From Oscillospiraceae bacterium (lineage in GTDB: Bacteria; Bacillota; Clostridia; Oscillospirales; Oscillospiraceae), in the NCBI GenBank assembly GCA_017557265.1, contig JAFZAM010000228.1, positions 1-22,917 on the forward strand: DNA of 22,917 nucleotides, written 5' to 3'. Below, in pieces: positions 8,701-16,336 of the stretch (positions within the stretch are counted from its first letter, which is position 1; each line of letters begins with the position of its first letter). The notes beneath the pieces were generated by a model. That model worked only from the letters and a program-made list of their open reading frames with translations. It searched no databases and was not told where the DNA came from. The position numbers and the translations under genes were made by a program.

Positions 8701-9240
8701 TCAATAATTTTCGGCGGTTATCTCGAAATAGCTCTGCGGATGCGCGCAGGTCGGGCAGATCTCGGGGGCCTTGGTCCCGACGACGATGTGACCGCAGTTG
8801 CGGCACTCCCAGACCTTGACGGTGCTCTTTTCGAAGACCTGTCTGGCCTTCACGTTGGCGAGCAGAGCGCGGTAGCGCTCCTCGTGGCGCTTTTCGATGG
8901 CGGCGACGAGACGGAACTTCTCGGCGAGCTCGGGGAAGCCCTCCTCCTCGGCGGTCTTCGCGAAGCCGACATACATGTCGGTCCACTCGAAGTTTTCACC
9001 GTCGGCGGCGGCCTCGAGGTTGGCGGCGGTGTCGCCTATGCCCGCAAGCTCCTTGAACCACATCTTGGCGTGCTCTTTCTCGTTGTCGGCGGTCGCCTGA
9101 AAGATGGCGGAGATCTGCTCAAAGCCCTCTTTTTTAGCGGCGCTCGCGAAATAGGTGTACTTGTTTCTGGCCTGGGATTCGCCCGCGAAGGCGGCCTCGA
9201 GATTCTTCTCGGTCTGGGTTCCGGCGTACTTGTTAGCCAT
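8701..9240 (-). CDS. rbr: Rubrerythrin
   Basis: A 179-residue non-haem diiron peroxidase that detoxifies hydrogen peroxide in anaerobes, taking electrons through its rubredoxin-like tail. The ferritin-like domain shows the repeated iron-ligand pattern: Glu21, ExxH at Glu54-His57, and a second E-x-x-H in IEKRHEERY near residue 133. The C-terminal rubredoxin-like site is CRNC...CPTC. The ATG at 9240 is chosen over a longer frame because AGAGGAGAT lies just upstream and the protein then begins with the usual family N-terminus. It lies 25 nt after the CoA-disulfide reductase gene. Confidence 0.97.
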   Translation of the reverse strand: MANKYAGTQTEKNLEAAFAGESQARNKYTYFASAAKKEGFEQISAIFQATADNEKEHAKMWFKELAGIGDTAANLEAAADGENFEWTDMYVGFAKTAEEEGFPELAEKFRLVAAIEKRHEERYRALLANVKARQVFEKSTVKVWECRNCGHIVVGTKAPEICPTCAHPQSYFEITAENY

Positions 9241-9265
9241 TTTTATCTCCTCTTTTCTTTTTGAT

Positions 9266-10954
9266 TTACTTTTCCATGCCGCAGGGCCAGGAGCTCTCGG
9301 CGGTGAGTTTTTCCTTCGTGACGGAATTATAGAAGCCGTAGCCTCCGGCAAGATTATAGCACTCGAAGCCGTACTGCGCGAGCATGCGGCAGGCTATATA
9401 GCTGCGCAGACCGCTCTGGCAGTGGACGTAGACGGGCTTGCCGGCGGGAAGCTCTCCGTGTCTGTCGCGCAGCTCGTCGAGCTGGAGATTGATAAAGCCG
9501 TCGATATGCCCCGCTTCGTACTCCTTAGGAGTGCGCGTATCGAGCAGGGTAACGCTCCCGTCTCTAGGCAGAGCGTCGACGTCTTCGACGTGGAACTGCC
9601 TGAACTTGCCGGTAGCGACGTTTTCGGCGATGAAGCCTATGACGTTGACGGGGTCCCTCGCGGAGGAATAGGGGGGCGCGTAAGCAAGCTCGAGCTCCTT
9701 GAGGTCGATCATTGTCATACCGCACTTCATGGCGGTCGCAATGACGTCTATGCGCTTGTCGACGCCTTCATAGCCGACGATCTGCGCGCCGAGGATCTTG
9801 TTCGTGCCGCGCTCGAAGATCGCCTTTATCCACATGTTTCTCGCTCCGGGATAATAAGACGCATGCGCCGCGGCGGAGATGATTATCGCCTCGCTGTCGA
9901 AGCCGAGCGAAGCCGCGTATTCCTGCGTAAGGCCGACGGAAGCCGCGGTCATGTCGAACACCTTGACGACGGACGTGCCCATGGAGCCCCGATAGCTGCT
10001 CGAGCCGCCGCATATGTTGTCGGCCGCGATGCGCCCCTGCTTGTTCGCGGGGCCTGCGAGCGAGATGAGGGCTTTGTTTCCCGCGACGAGATATCTTACC
10101 TCGACGGCGTCGCCGACGGCGTAGACGTCCCTCGCGGAGGTCTCCATACGGTCGTTGACGAGTATGCTGCCCTTCATCCCGAGCGCGAGCCCGGCCTTCT
10201 TTGCAAGCTCGGTATCAGGCGTTACGCCGAGCGCGAACATGAGCATATCTGCCTTGAGCTCTTTCCCGTCTATCTCGAGCGCGACCGCGTCGCCTTCGGC
10301 CTTGACGGCGCTCGCGCCCTTGCCGAGGATGAGGTCGACGCCGTTCTTGCGGAAGCAGGCGTGGATCATCGAAGCCATGTCCGCGTCGAATGTCTTGAGC
10401 AGGTGCGGCATAAGCTCGACGACCGTCGTTTTTATCCCGGCTCCGACGAGGTTTTCTGCCATTTCAAGACCTATGAAGCCGCCGCCCACGACGATCGCGC
10501 TCGTAGGCTTCTTTTCGTCGATGAAATCGCGAATGGCGAAGCAGTCCTCGACGGTGCGGAGCGTGAATATCCTGTCGCTCCCGGGGACGGGGAACGGCGG
10601 GAGCGAGGCCTTCGCTCCGGGCGATAGGACGAGCTTGTCGTACTTATCCTCGAAAACACGTCCGCCGTCGATATCGCGGACGGTCACGGTCTTGCTCGCC
10701 AAGTCGATCGAGGTCACCTCATGCCTGACCTTTATGTCGATATCGAAGCGCGTCTTGAAGCTCTCCGGCGTCTTGAGCGTAAGCTCGGACTTGTCCGCGA
10801 TGACTCCGCCGACGTAGTAGGGGAGACCGCAGTTGGCGTAGGAGACGAAGCCGCTTCGTTCATAGACCGTTATCTCGGCCTTCTCGTCGAGCCTGCGGAG
10901 CCTTGCCGCCGCGGACGCGCCGCCGGCGACGCCGCCGATGATTATTACTCTCAT
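9266..10954 (-). CDS. CoA-disulfide reductase with C-terminal rhodanese domain
   Basis: A 562-residue FAD/NAD(P)H disulfide or persulfide reductase of the CoADR-RHD family. The N-terminal FAD site is IIGGVAGGASAAAR (residues 5-18), with the single redox cysteine Cys42 in SYANCGLPYY. A second nucleotide-binding motif is VVGGGFIGLEMAE near residue 155. The C-terminal rhodanese domain carries its own active-site loop, CQSGLRS (Cys512). Known homologues reduce CoA disulfide, CoA persulfide or polysulfide. It starts 19 nt after the GRE activase with AAAGGAG, and rubrerythrin follows. It probably maintains thiols for the neighbouring oxygen-sensitive system (inference). Confidence 0.9.
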   Translation of the reverse strand: MRVIIIGGVAGGASAAARLRRLDEKAEITVYERSGFVSYANCGLPYYVGGVIADKSELTLKTPESFKTRFDIDIKVRHEVTSIDLASKTVTVRDIDGGRVFEDKYDKLVLSPGAKASLPPFPVPGSDRIFTLRTVEDCFAIRDFIDEKKPTSAIVVGGGFIGLEMAENLVGAGIKTTVVELMPHLLKTFDADMASMIHACFRKNGVDLILGKGASAVKAEGDAVALEIDGKELKADMLMFALGVTPDTELAKKAGLALGMKGSILVNDRMETSARDVYAVGDAVEVRYLVAGNKALISLAGPANKQGRIAADNICGGSSSYRGSMGTSVVKVFDMTAASVGLTQEYAASLGFDSEAIIISAAAHASYYPGARNMWIKAIFERGTNKILGAQIVGYEGVDKRIDVIATAMKCGMTMIDLKELELAYAPPYSSARDPVNVIGFIAENVATGKFRQFHVEDVDALPRDGSVTLLDTRTPKEYEAGHIDGFINLQLDELRDRHGELPAGKPVYVHCQSGLRSYIACRMLAQYGFECYNLAGGYGFYNSVTKEKLTAESSWPCGMEK

Positions 10955-10973
10955 AAGGTGAACTCCTTTCGGA

Positions 10974-11927
10974 TCAGTGGATTATTACGTTATAGCCCTG
11001 AAGGGCGAGCACGGCGCGGAGCTTTTCCATCTTTGCGTCGCTCGGCGGCTCCGCGACGAATATCTTTTCGTTTCGAAGGAGCCGGTCGTATTTGGATACG
11101 CCGAGCGTATGGTAGGGGAGCAGCTGTATGAGCTCGACCGCGTCGCGGAATTCGCTGAGGAACTCTCCCGTCTTTTCCATATTCTCGACGGTGTCGTTGA
11201 ACATGGGTATCGTCGGGATGCGTATCTGGAGCTTACCGCCCGAGAGACCTATTCTGCGGCAGTTTTCGAGAATGAGTTCGTTCGGGACTCCGATGACCTG
11301 CTCGTGCAGCTTACTGTCCATGCATTTGAGGTCGTAAAGGAAAAGGTCCGTATAAGGCAGGACGCGCTCAATGACTTCCCATTTAACGAAGCCGGTCGTG
11401 TCGACGGCGGTGTTTATCCCGGCCTCCTTGCATCTGCGCAGGAGCTCGAACGTGAAATCCGGCTGAGAGAGACATTCGCCGCCCGAGACCGTTACGCCGC
11501 CGCCCGAGGTGTCGAAAAACGGCTTGTCGCGAAGCAGGCGGTACATGACCTCGTCTATCGTTTTGTCGTCTCCGCACATGTAGAGCGCCTCGGCCTTGCA
11601 GGCCTGCGCGCACTTTCCGCACTCGTCGCAGAGCGTCTTGTCGACGCGCGGGTAGCGAATAGGCGCGCCGGTCGCGTCGGTATCCTCGGAGCCCTCGGAA
11701 ACGCAGCCGTGCGGGCATACGCCGAGGCACTTGCCGCACTTATCCAGACCGAGACAGCGGATCTTCATCCAGTTGAGCTCGGTCTTGAATTCCTGCGACT
11801 CCGGGCTGTGGCACCACGGGCAGCGCAGCGGGCATCCCTTGAGAAAGACGGTCGTGCGTATCCCGGGCCCGTCGTGGACGGAAAAGCCCTGAATATCGTA
11901 AGTTTTTCCGGTCAGCTTCTTATCCAT
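10974..11927 (-). CDS. Glycyl radical enzyme activase (radical SAM)
   Basis: A 317-residue radical SAM protein that abstracts hydrogen from the conserved glycine of its partner enzyme. The radical SAM cluster motif CX3CX2C is at Cys32, Cys36 and Cys39 (GCPLRCPWC). Between this and the barrel is an insert with two ferredoxin-like Cys sets (about residues 58-115), typical of activases for non-PFL glycyl radical enzymes and absent from classical PflA. GGGVTVSGGECLSQ (about 142-155) is the usual SAM-binding segment. The start at 11927 has CGGAG six bases upstream. It is divergent from the GRE at 12058, its obvious substrate, and is the first gene of the leftward operon. Confidence 0.96.
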   Translation of the reverse strand: MDKKLTGKTYDIQGFSVHDGPGIRTTVFLKGCPLRCPWCHSPESQEFKTELNWMKIRCLGLDKCGKCLGVCPHGCVSEGSEDTDATGAPIRYPRVDKTLCDECGKCAQACKAEALYMCGDDKTIDEVMYRLLRDKPFFDTSGGGVTVSGGECLSQPDFTFELLRRCKEAGINTAVDTTGFVKWEVIERVLPYTDLFLYDLKCMDSKLHEQVIGVPNELILENCRRIGLSGGKLQIRIPTIPMFNDTVENMEKTGEFLSEFRDAVELIQLLPYHTLGVSKYDRLLRNEKIFVAEPPSDAKMEKLRAVLALQGYNVIIH

Positions 11928-11951
11928 TTACGACTCCGGTCTTTTTCTTCT

Positions 11952-11980
11952 ATAATACAAAATACGGAGCGCTTTTTCAA
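11952..11980 (-). promoter_or_regulatory. Leftward promoter for the activase operon
   Basis: Read on the - strand: TTGAAA (11975-11980), a 17-nt spacer, and TATTAT (11952-11957). The transcription start would be near 11945, giving a short leader of about 18 nt before the activase ATG. Confidence 0.75.
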
Positions 11981-11990
11981 TAACCGTATT
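11961..11990. promoter_or_regulatory. Inverted repeat in the divergent promoter, candidate operator
   Basis: AATACGG (11961-11967) and CCGTATT (11984-11990) form a perfect 7-bp inverted repeat with a 16-nt gap, 23 bp centre to centre or about two helical turns. The left arm lies in the spacer of the leftward promoter and the right arm reaches the -35 of the rightward promoter. A dimeric regulator bound here could control both operons. This is inferred from position only. Confidence 0.45.
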
Positions 11991-12018
11991 GCACTTTTAA
12001 TATAAGTTGCGCTATAAT
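11989..12018 (+). promoter_or_regulatory. Rightward promoter for the glycyl radical enzyme operon
   Basis: TTGCAC (11989-11994), an 18-nt spacer and TATAAT (12013-12018). The GRE ATG at 12058 follows after the very strong RBS AAAAGGAGG (12042-12050). The two divergent -35 boxes are separated by only 8 bp. Confidence 0.78.
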
Positions 12019-12057
12019 AGATTGATTTAATATGAAATCTCAAAAGGAGGCAATACC

Positions 12058-14544
12058 ATGTTCCAGTTCGTTCCGATGTCCGAAAGGATCAGAGCGATCC
12101 GCGCCAGACGCGACGCGTTTACCTCCGGAAAATACATGACCATAAACACGGAGCGTACGAAGCTATATACCGACTACTACAAAGCTCACGAGAACGAGTA
12201 CCCCATGCTCAAGAGGGCCAATGCTCTCTATAACTGGGTCGAAAAGCGTGAGATAAAGGTCTTCGACGACGATATCTTCGTCGGCGTGCCCGGCCCCGAG
12301 CAGCGCTGCCTGAGCCCTTACGTCGAGTGGGACTGCAAGTGGATACCCAGCGTCGTCGACGACGAGGAGGCCTTCAAGGAGGCCTGGCAGACCGAAGGCT
12401 CCATCTACATGAGCGACGAGCAGCGCGAGGTCCTGCGCGAAGCGTACGAGTACTGGAAGGACAGGACCCTCACCAAGATGGTGACCGGCGCTTTGACCGA
12501 GGACTTCTGGGAGGCCGCCGGCAACGGCTGCATCCTCAACATGACGAGGACCGGCGCGATGGCGATGGGCGTTTCCGGCATCGCCCAGGGGCACTACATA
12601 GCCAACTTCAACAAAGTCGTGAACGTCGGCTTCGGCGAGGTGCGCCGTCAGATACTCGAAAAGCTCGACGCCATGAAGGGCAAGGTCTTCGGCGACGACG
12701 CCAAGAAGCATATATTCTACTACGCTATACTGCGCGTCTGCGACGCGGCGATACTTCTCGCGAAGAGATATGCCGCAGCGTGCCGCGACAAGGCGCAGGA
12801 CGCCATAGGCGACCGCAGGGAAGAACTTCTCCGCATGGCCGACTCTCTTGACTGGATAATGGATAAGCCCGCCAGAACGTTCTGGGAGGGCCTTCAGGCC
12901 ATCATCCTCTATCAGCTCATGCTCTCGACCGACGCGCAGCAGCACGGCCAGTCAATCGGCCGCGTCGACCAGTACGTCGGGGATCTGCTCGAGGCCGAGC
13001 TCGCGGCGGGGAAGATAACCGACGAGCAGGCGCAGGAATACTCCGATGCGTTCATACTCCGTCTGAGCGATATTATCGTGCTCCCGTCCTTTGCCTCCAA
13101 CAGCAAGGTCATCGACCTTAAGGCCAACGGCAAGAACCTCTATAACTCCATCTATAACGGCCTCACGCCGACCGCCGGCATCGCGCTGACGCTCGGCGGC
13201 ATGAAGCCCGACGGCACGGACGGCTCCAACGCCGCCACGCGCAAGCTCCTGCAGACCTACGGCAGAATGGGCTTCCCCGATCCGACCGTCGCGCTCCGCG
13301 TCTGCAAGACCACGCCGGACGACGTATGGCGCCTCGGCATCGAGTCCAGCAAGCGCTGCGGAGGCATTCCGCAGTTCCAGAATGACGACCTCATCGTCCC
13401 CATGATGCGCGACAAGTTAGGCTTCAGCATCGAGGAGGCGAGAGACTACAGCATCGTCGGCTGCGTCGAGCCCGCCGGAACGGGCAACGAGTGGCCCGCC
13501 TGCGGAATGACGGGTCGCGAATCCATCTGGAACATGGTCAACATGGTCGTCATGACCATAAACGGCGGCGTCAACAAGCGCTCCGGCAAGACCGGCTACG
13601 CCTGCAAGAAGCTCTACGAGTACGAGAGCTTCGACGAGTTCAAGGCAGCCTTCGAGGCGCAGATGCAGAACGCTCTCGACTGGTCCGTGTCTTATTCCAA
13701 CACTTTCGAGCTCGTCTATTCGCATTATTTCCCGTGCGTCGTCGCCTCCTCCATGATGGAGGGATGCCTCGAGTCCGGAAAGGACGTTACCGAGGGCGGC
13801 GCGAAACACAACCGCTGCGGCCTGACCGCCATCGGCACTGCGAACGTAGGCGACAGCCTCATGACGATAAAGAAGCTCTGCTTCGACGACAAGACAGTCT
13901 CCCTGCGCGAACTCTATGACGCGCTCGAGGCCGATTGGGAGGGCTACGAGGACCTCCGCCAGACGATAATCAACGCCGTTCCGCACTACGGCAACGACAT
14001 TGACGAGGTCGACGACCTCGCGTCCTGGGCGCTCGGCAAATTCGCCGACATCATGAGCAAGGAGACCGGCCCGCGCGGCCACTATTCCGGCGGCACCTTC
14101 ACGATGACGGCTCATATCTATTCCGGCGCTACCACAGCCGCGACTCCGGACGGGCGCAAGGCCGGCGAGCCGCTTGCCGACGCGATAAGCTCGCGTCAGG
14201 GTCTTGACAAGAACGGCCCGACCGCCTATATCCGCAGCGCCGCAAAGCTCCCGCAGAGCACTCTCACCAACGGCGACCAGCTCAACATCCGCTTCTCGCC
14301 CAAGAGCGTCGAGGGCGACGAGGGCGCGCTCAAGCTCCGCCAGCTCATCTCGACCTATTTCATGCTCGGCGGCATGCAGGTGCAGTTTAACGTCGTGTCC
14401 TCCGATCAGCTCCATGAGGCGCAGGCCAAGCCGACCGAGTATCAGGACCTCGTCGTTCGCATAGCGGGATTCTCGACTTACTTCGTATCGCTCGACAAGA
14501 AGACGCAGGACGACTTCATCACCCGCACCGAGCAGTCCGTGTGA
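12058..14544 (+). CDS. Glycyl radical enzyme, PFL-like family, substrate unknown
   Basis: An 828-residue glycyl radical enzyme. The active-site loop is GCVEP, with Cys469 as the thiyl residue and Glu471 as the general base seen in C-x-E members (dehydratases, C-N and C-S lyases, decarboxylases). The C-terminal glycyl radical loop is RIAGFSTYF, with Gly804 as the radical carrier. Length and residue spacing resemble the CutC/isethionate-lyase/dehydratase group rather than pyruvate formate-lyase. No HpdC-like small subunit and no microcompartment shell gene is nearby, which argues against classical HPA decarboxylase or CutC loci. Its activase is divergently encoded, and two MoaF-like genes and a MATE exporter follow. 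Substrate cannot be assigned from sequence by eye. Confidence 0.95.
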   Translation: MFQFVPMSERIRAIRARRDAFTSGKYMTINTERTKLYTDYYKAHENEYPMLKRANALYNWVEKREIKVFDDDIFVGVPGPEQRCLSPYVEWDCKWIPSVVDDEEAFKEAWQTEGSIYMSDEQREVLREAYEYWKDRTLTKMVTGALTEDFWEAAGNGCILNMTRTGAMAMGVSGIAQGHYIANFNKVVNVGFGEVRRQILEKLDAMKGKVFGDDAKKHIFYYAILRVCDAAILLAKRYAAACRDKAQDAIGDRREELLRMADSLDWIMDKPARTFWEGLQAIILYQLMLSTDAQQHGQSIGRVDQYVGDLLEAELAAGKITDEQAQEYSDAFILRLSDIIVLPSFASNSKVIDLKANGKNLYNSIYNGLTPTAGIALTLGGMKPDGTDGSNAATRKLLQTYGRMGFPDPTVALRVCKTTPDDVWRLGIESSKRCGGIPQFQNDDLIVPMMRDKLGFSIEEARDYSIVGCVEPAGTGNEWPACGMTGRESIWNMVNMVVMTINGGVNKRSGKTGYACKKLYEYESFDEFKAAFEAQMQNALDWSVSYSNTFELVYSHYFPCVVASSMMEGCLESGKDVTEGGAKHNRCGLTAIGTANVGDSLMTIKKLCFDDKTVSLRELYDALEADWEGYEDLRQTIINAVPHYGNDIDEVDDLASWALGKFADIMSKETGPRGHYSGGTFTMTAHIYSGATTAATPDGRKAGEPLADAISSRQGLDKNGPTAYIRSAAKLPQSTLTNGDQLNIRFSPKSVEGDEGALKLRQLISTYFMLGGMQVQFNVVSSDQLHEAQAKPTEYQDLVVRIAGFSTYFVSLDKKTQDDFITRTEQSV

Positions 14545-14601
14545 CGCCCATCAGTTTCGTTTATAAAAAACTTTCACATAAAACCGGAAGGAGAAAACGT
14601 C

Positions 14602-15423
14602 ATGCAGAACAAGAAGAGATGGTACAGATACTTTAAGACCGAGGCCACGAGGGAAGAGATCGAGCAGACCGTCGCAGAGGGCTTCGATCACGTCAGAGAC
14701 CGCAAGTCGCCGTTTTCCGGCGCGTACACTCCGCCCGATTCCGACGCTTTCGTCGGAAAGGACTTCTATCTGCGCTGCGAGGAACGCGATTACGGCTTCT
14801 CCTTCAAGGGCATCAACGAGGTCGTCTTCTCCGAACCCGGCGAGCCCGACAAGACCTGCTACTGCAACGTAAAGACTCTCGATAATGAGGTCTATTTCGT
14901 CAATTTCCTCGTTCCGGGCTATGCGACCTCCCGCCAGATAACCATGATAGCCGACACCAAGTCCGGCTGCGGCACGGTCGTCGATGCGCACGTCGGAACG
15001 GAATATCAGGCGATAGATGTCGGCCGCGACTTCTATTTCGGCCGCTTCGACGGCGACTACGAGGGCGGCGAGCTTCACGGCTTCACCAACGAGCTCGTAG
15101 GCACCGCCATCGAGTGGAGCTACGGCCCCAACGTCATGGCCATCAAGCATATCTACAACAGCAACCTCTACTACACCTACGGCGCGATGACCGCTCAGGG
15201 CGCGTGGCTCGCGACGAACCCCGCCGACTACGTGAAGATCAGAGACAACCTCTTCCTTTTCAGCTTCGTTGAGGAGCGTCAGGGCGGCGTGCAGGCAATA
15301 TTCCTCATCGACCTCGACCGCATGCACGACGTCGGCTGCTTCTACGGAGCCGGCCACGGTCATCTTTCCAGCTCCTGCGTCGGAGCCGTCGGCAAGAAGG
15401 CCGATATACTCACGATCTTCTGA
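14602..15423 (+). CDS. MoaF-like (calycin-type) protein, copy 1
   Basis: A 273-residue soluble protein without a signal peptide. The second half contains HGFTNELVGTAIEWSY, IKHIYNSNLYYTY, YVKIRDNLFLFSFVEE and FLIDLDRMHDVG, matching the pattern of MoaF/MoaF C-terminal domain proteins, which have a lipocalin-like barrel. The first half repeats the theme (FYLRCEERDYGFSF, YFVNFLVPGYATSRQITMIA), suggesting two barrels. MoaF was named from a monoamine regulon, its biochemical function is not settled, and no molybdenum cofactor genes are near. It has GGAAGGAG as RBS and lies 57 nt after the GRE in the same operon, so a role linked to the GRE substrate or product is likely (inference). Confidence 0.7.
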   Translation: MQNKKRWYRYFKTEATREEIEQTVAEGFDHVRDRKSPFSGAYTPPDSDAFVGKDFYLRCEERDYGFSFKGINEVVFSEPGEPDKTCYCNVKTLDNEVYFVNFLVPGYATSRQITMIADTKSGCGTVVDAHVGTEYQAIDVGRDFYFGRFDGDYEGGELHGFTNELVGTAIEWSYGPNVMAIKHIYNSNLYYTYGAMTAQGAWLATNPADYVKIRDNLFLFSFVEERQGGVQAIFLIDLDRMHDVGCFYGAGHGHLSSSCVGAVGKKADILTIF

Positions 15424-15464
15424 TACACGGACTATTAGGAACATAACTGAAAGGAGCGCAGACG

Positions 15465-16292
15465 ATGAAGCAGAAGGTCAAAAGATTTTACAGATACTTC
15501 AAGGTAGATACCACAAAGGAAGATATAATAAAGACCGTTTCCTCGGGCTTCGATCCCGCGCAGTACGCGCATACGAGAACGATGAAGGGCATATACTGCC
15601 CGGCCGATACTGATGCGCTTGTAGGAAGAGACTTTTACCTTCGCTGCGAGGAGCGCGACTACGGCTTCTCCTTCAAGGCGCTCAATGAAGTCGTTTTCTC
15701 CGAGCGCGGCGAGCCCGACAAGACGTGCTATTGCAACGTAAAGACTCTCGACGGTGAGATCTATCTTATAAATTTCCTCGTTCCGGGGTACGCGACGTCC
15801 CGTCAGGTGACGCTCATAGCCGACACGAAGACCGGCTGCGGCACCGTCTGCGACGCGCACATCGGAACGGAGTACACGAACATCGACGTCGGCCGCGAGT
15901 TCTTCTTCGGCAGGTTCGACGGCGATTTCGAGGGCGGCGAGCTGCACGGCTACACGACCGAGATGGTCGGCAAAGCCATTGAGTGGTCCTACGATCCCGA
16001 CTCGATTCTCCAGAAGCACATTTATAACAGCAATTTGTACTATACCTACACCAACCTGACCGCCGGCGGCGCTTGGATGGCCTCCAATCCCGCGGACTAC
16101 GTCAAGATAAGGGACAACATATACGTCTTCAGCTTCGTTGAGGAGCGTCAGGGCGGCGTTCAGGCGCTGTTCCTCATGGACCTCAACCAGATGCACGACG
16201 TCGGCTGCTTCTACAGCGCGGGTCACGGACATCTCTCCAGCGCCTGCATCGGCGCCGTGGGCAAATACGCCGATCCGACGACGATATTCTGA
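15465..16292 (+). CDS. MoaF-like (calycin-type) protein, copy 2
   Basis: A 275-residue paralogue of the preceding gene, alignable end to end with no large gaps. Shared blocks include DFYLRCEERDYGFSFK, GEPDKTCYCNVKTLD, FLVPGYATSRQ and SFVEERQGGVQA. The main differences are in the N-terminal 45 residues and in the linker before IEWSY. RBS AAAGGAG; 41 nt after copy 1. The tandem arrangement points to duplication followed by retention, so the two may form a heteromer or bind different ligands. Function is unproven. Confidence 0.7.
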   Translation: MKQKVKRFYRYFKVDTTKEDIIKTVSSGFDPAQYAHTRTMKGIYCPADTDALVGRDFYLRCEERDYGFSFKALNEVVFSERGEPDKTCYCNVKTLDGEIYLINFLVPGYATSRQVTLIADTKTGCGTVCDAHIGTEYTNIDVGREFFFGRFDGDFEGGELHGYTTEMVGKAIEWSYDPDSILQKHIYNSNLYYTYTNLTAGGAWMASNPADYVKIRDNIYVFSFVEERQGGVQALFLMDLNQMHDVGCFYSAGHGHLSSACIGAVGKYADPTTIF

Positions 16293-16336
16293 CTAACGTT
16301 TTCCGCATTCTCTTTCGAAAAGGACATTGATCTGAC

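Noticed and set aside
9155..10627. 490-codon open frame on the + strand
   Set aside because: Antisense to the CoADR-rhodanese and rubrerythrin genes, whose catalytic motifs are intact. No domain in the translation.
13417..14415. 332-codon open frame on the - strand inside the glycyl radical enzyme gene
   Set aside because: Shadow of the GRE gene, which carries the active-site and glycyl radical motifs in its own frame.
12058..14544. Assignment of the GRE as isethionate sulfite-lyase because the length and Cys/Gly positions are close
   Set aside because: Position similarity alone is not diagnostic. The sulfonate-pathway neighbours (taurine or isethionate uptake, sulfoacetaldehyde reductase) are absent, so substrate is left open.
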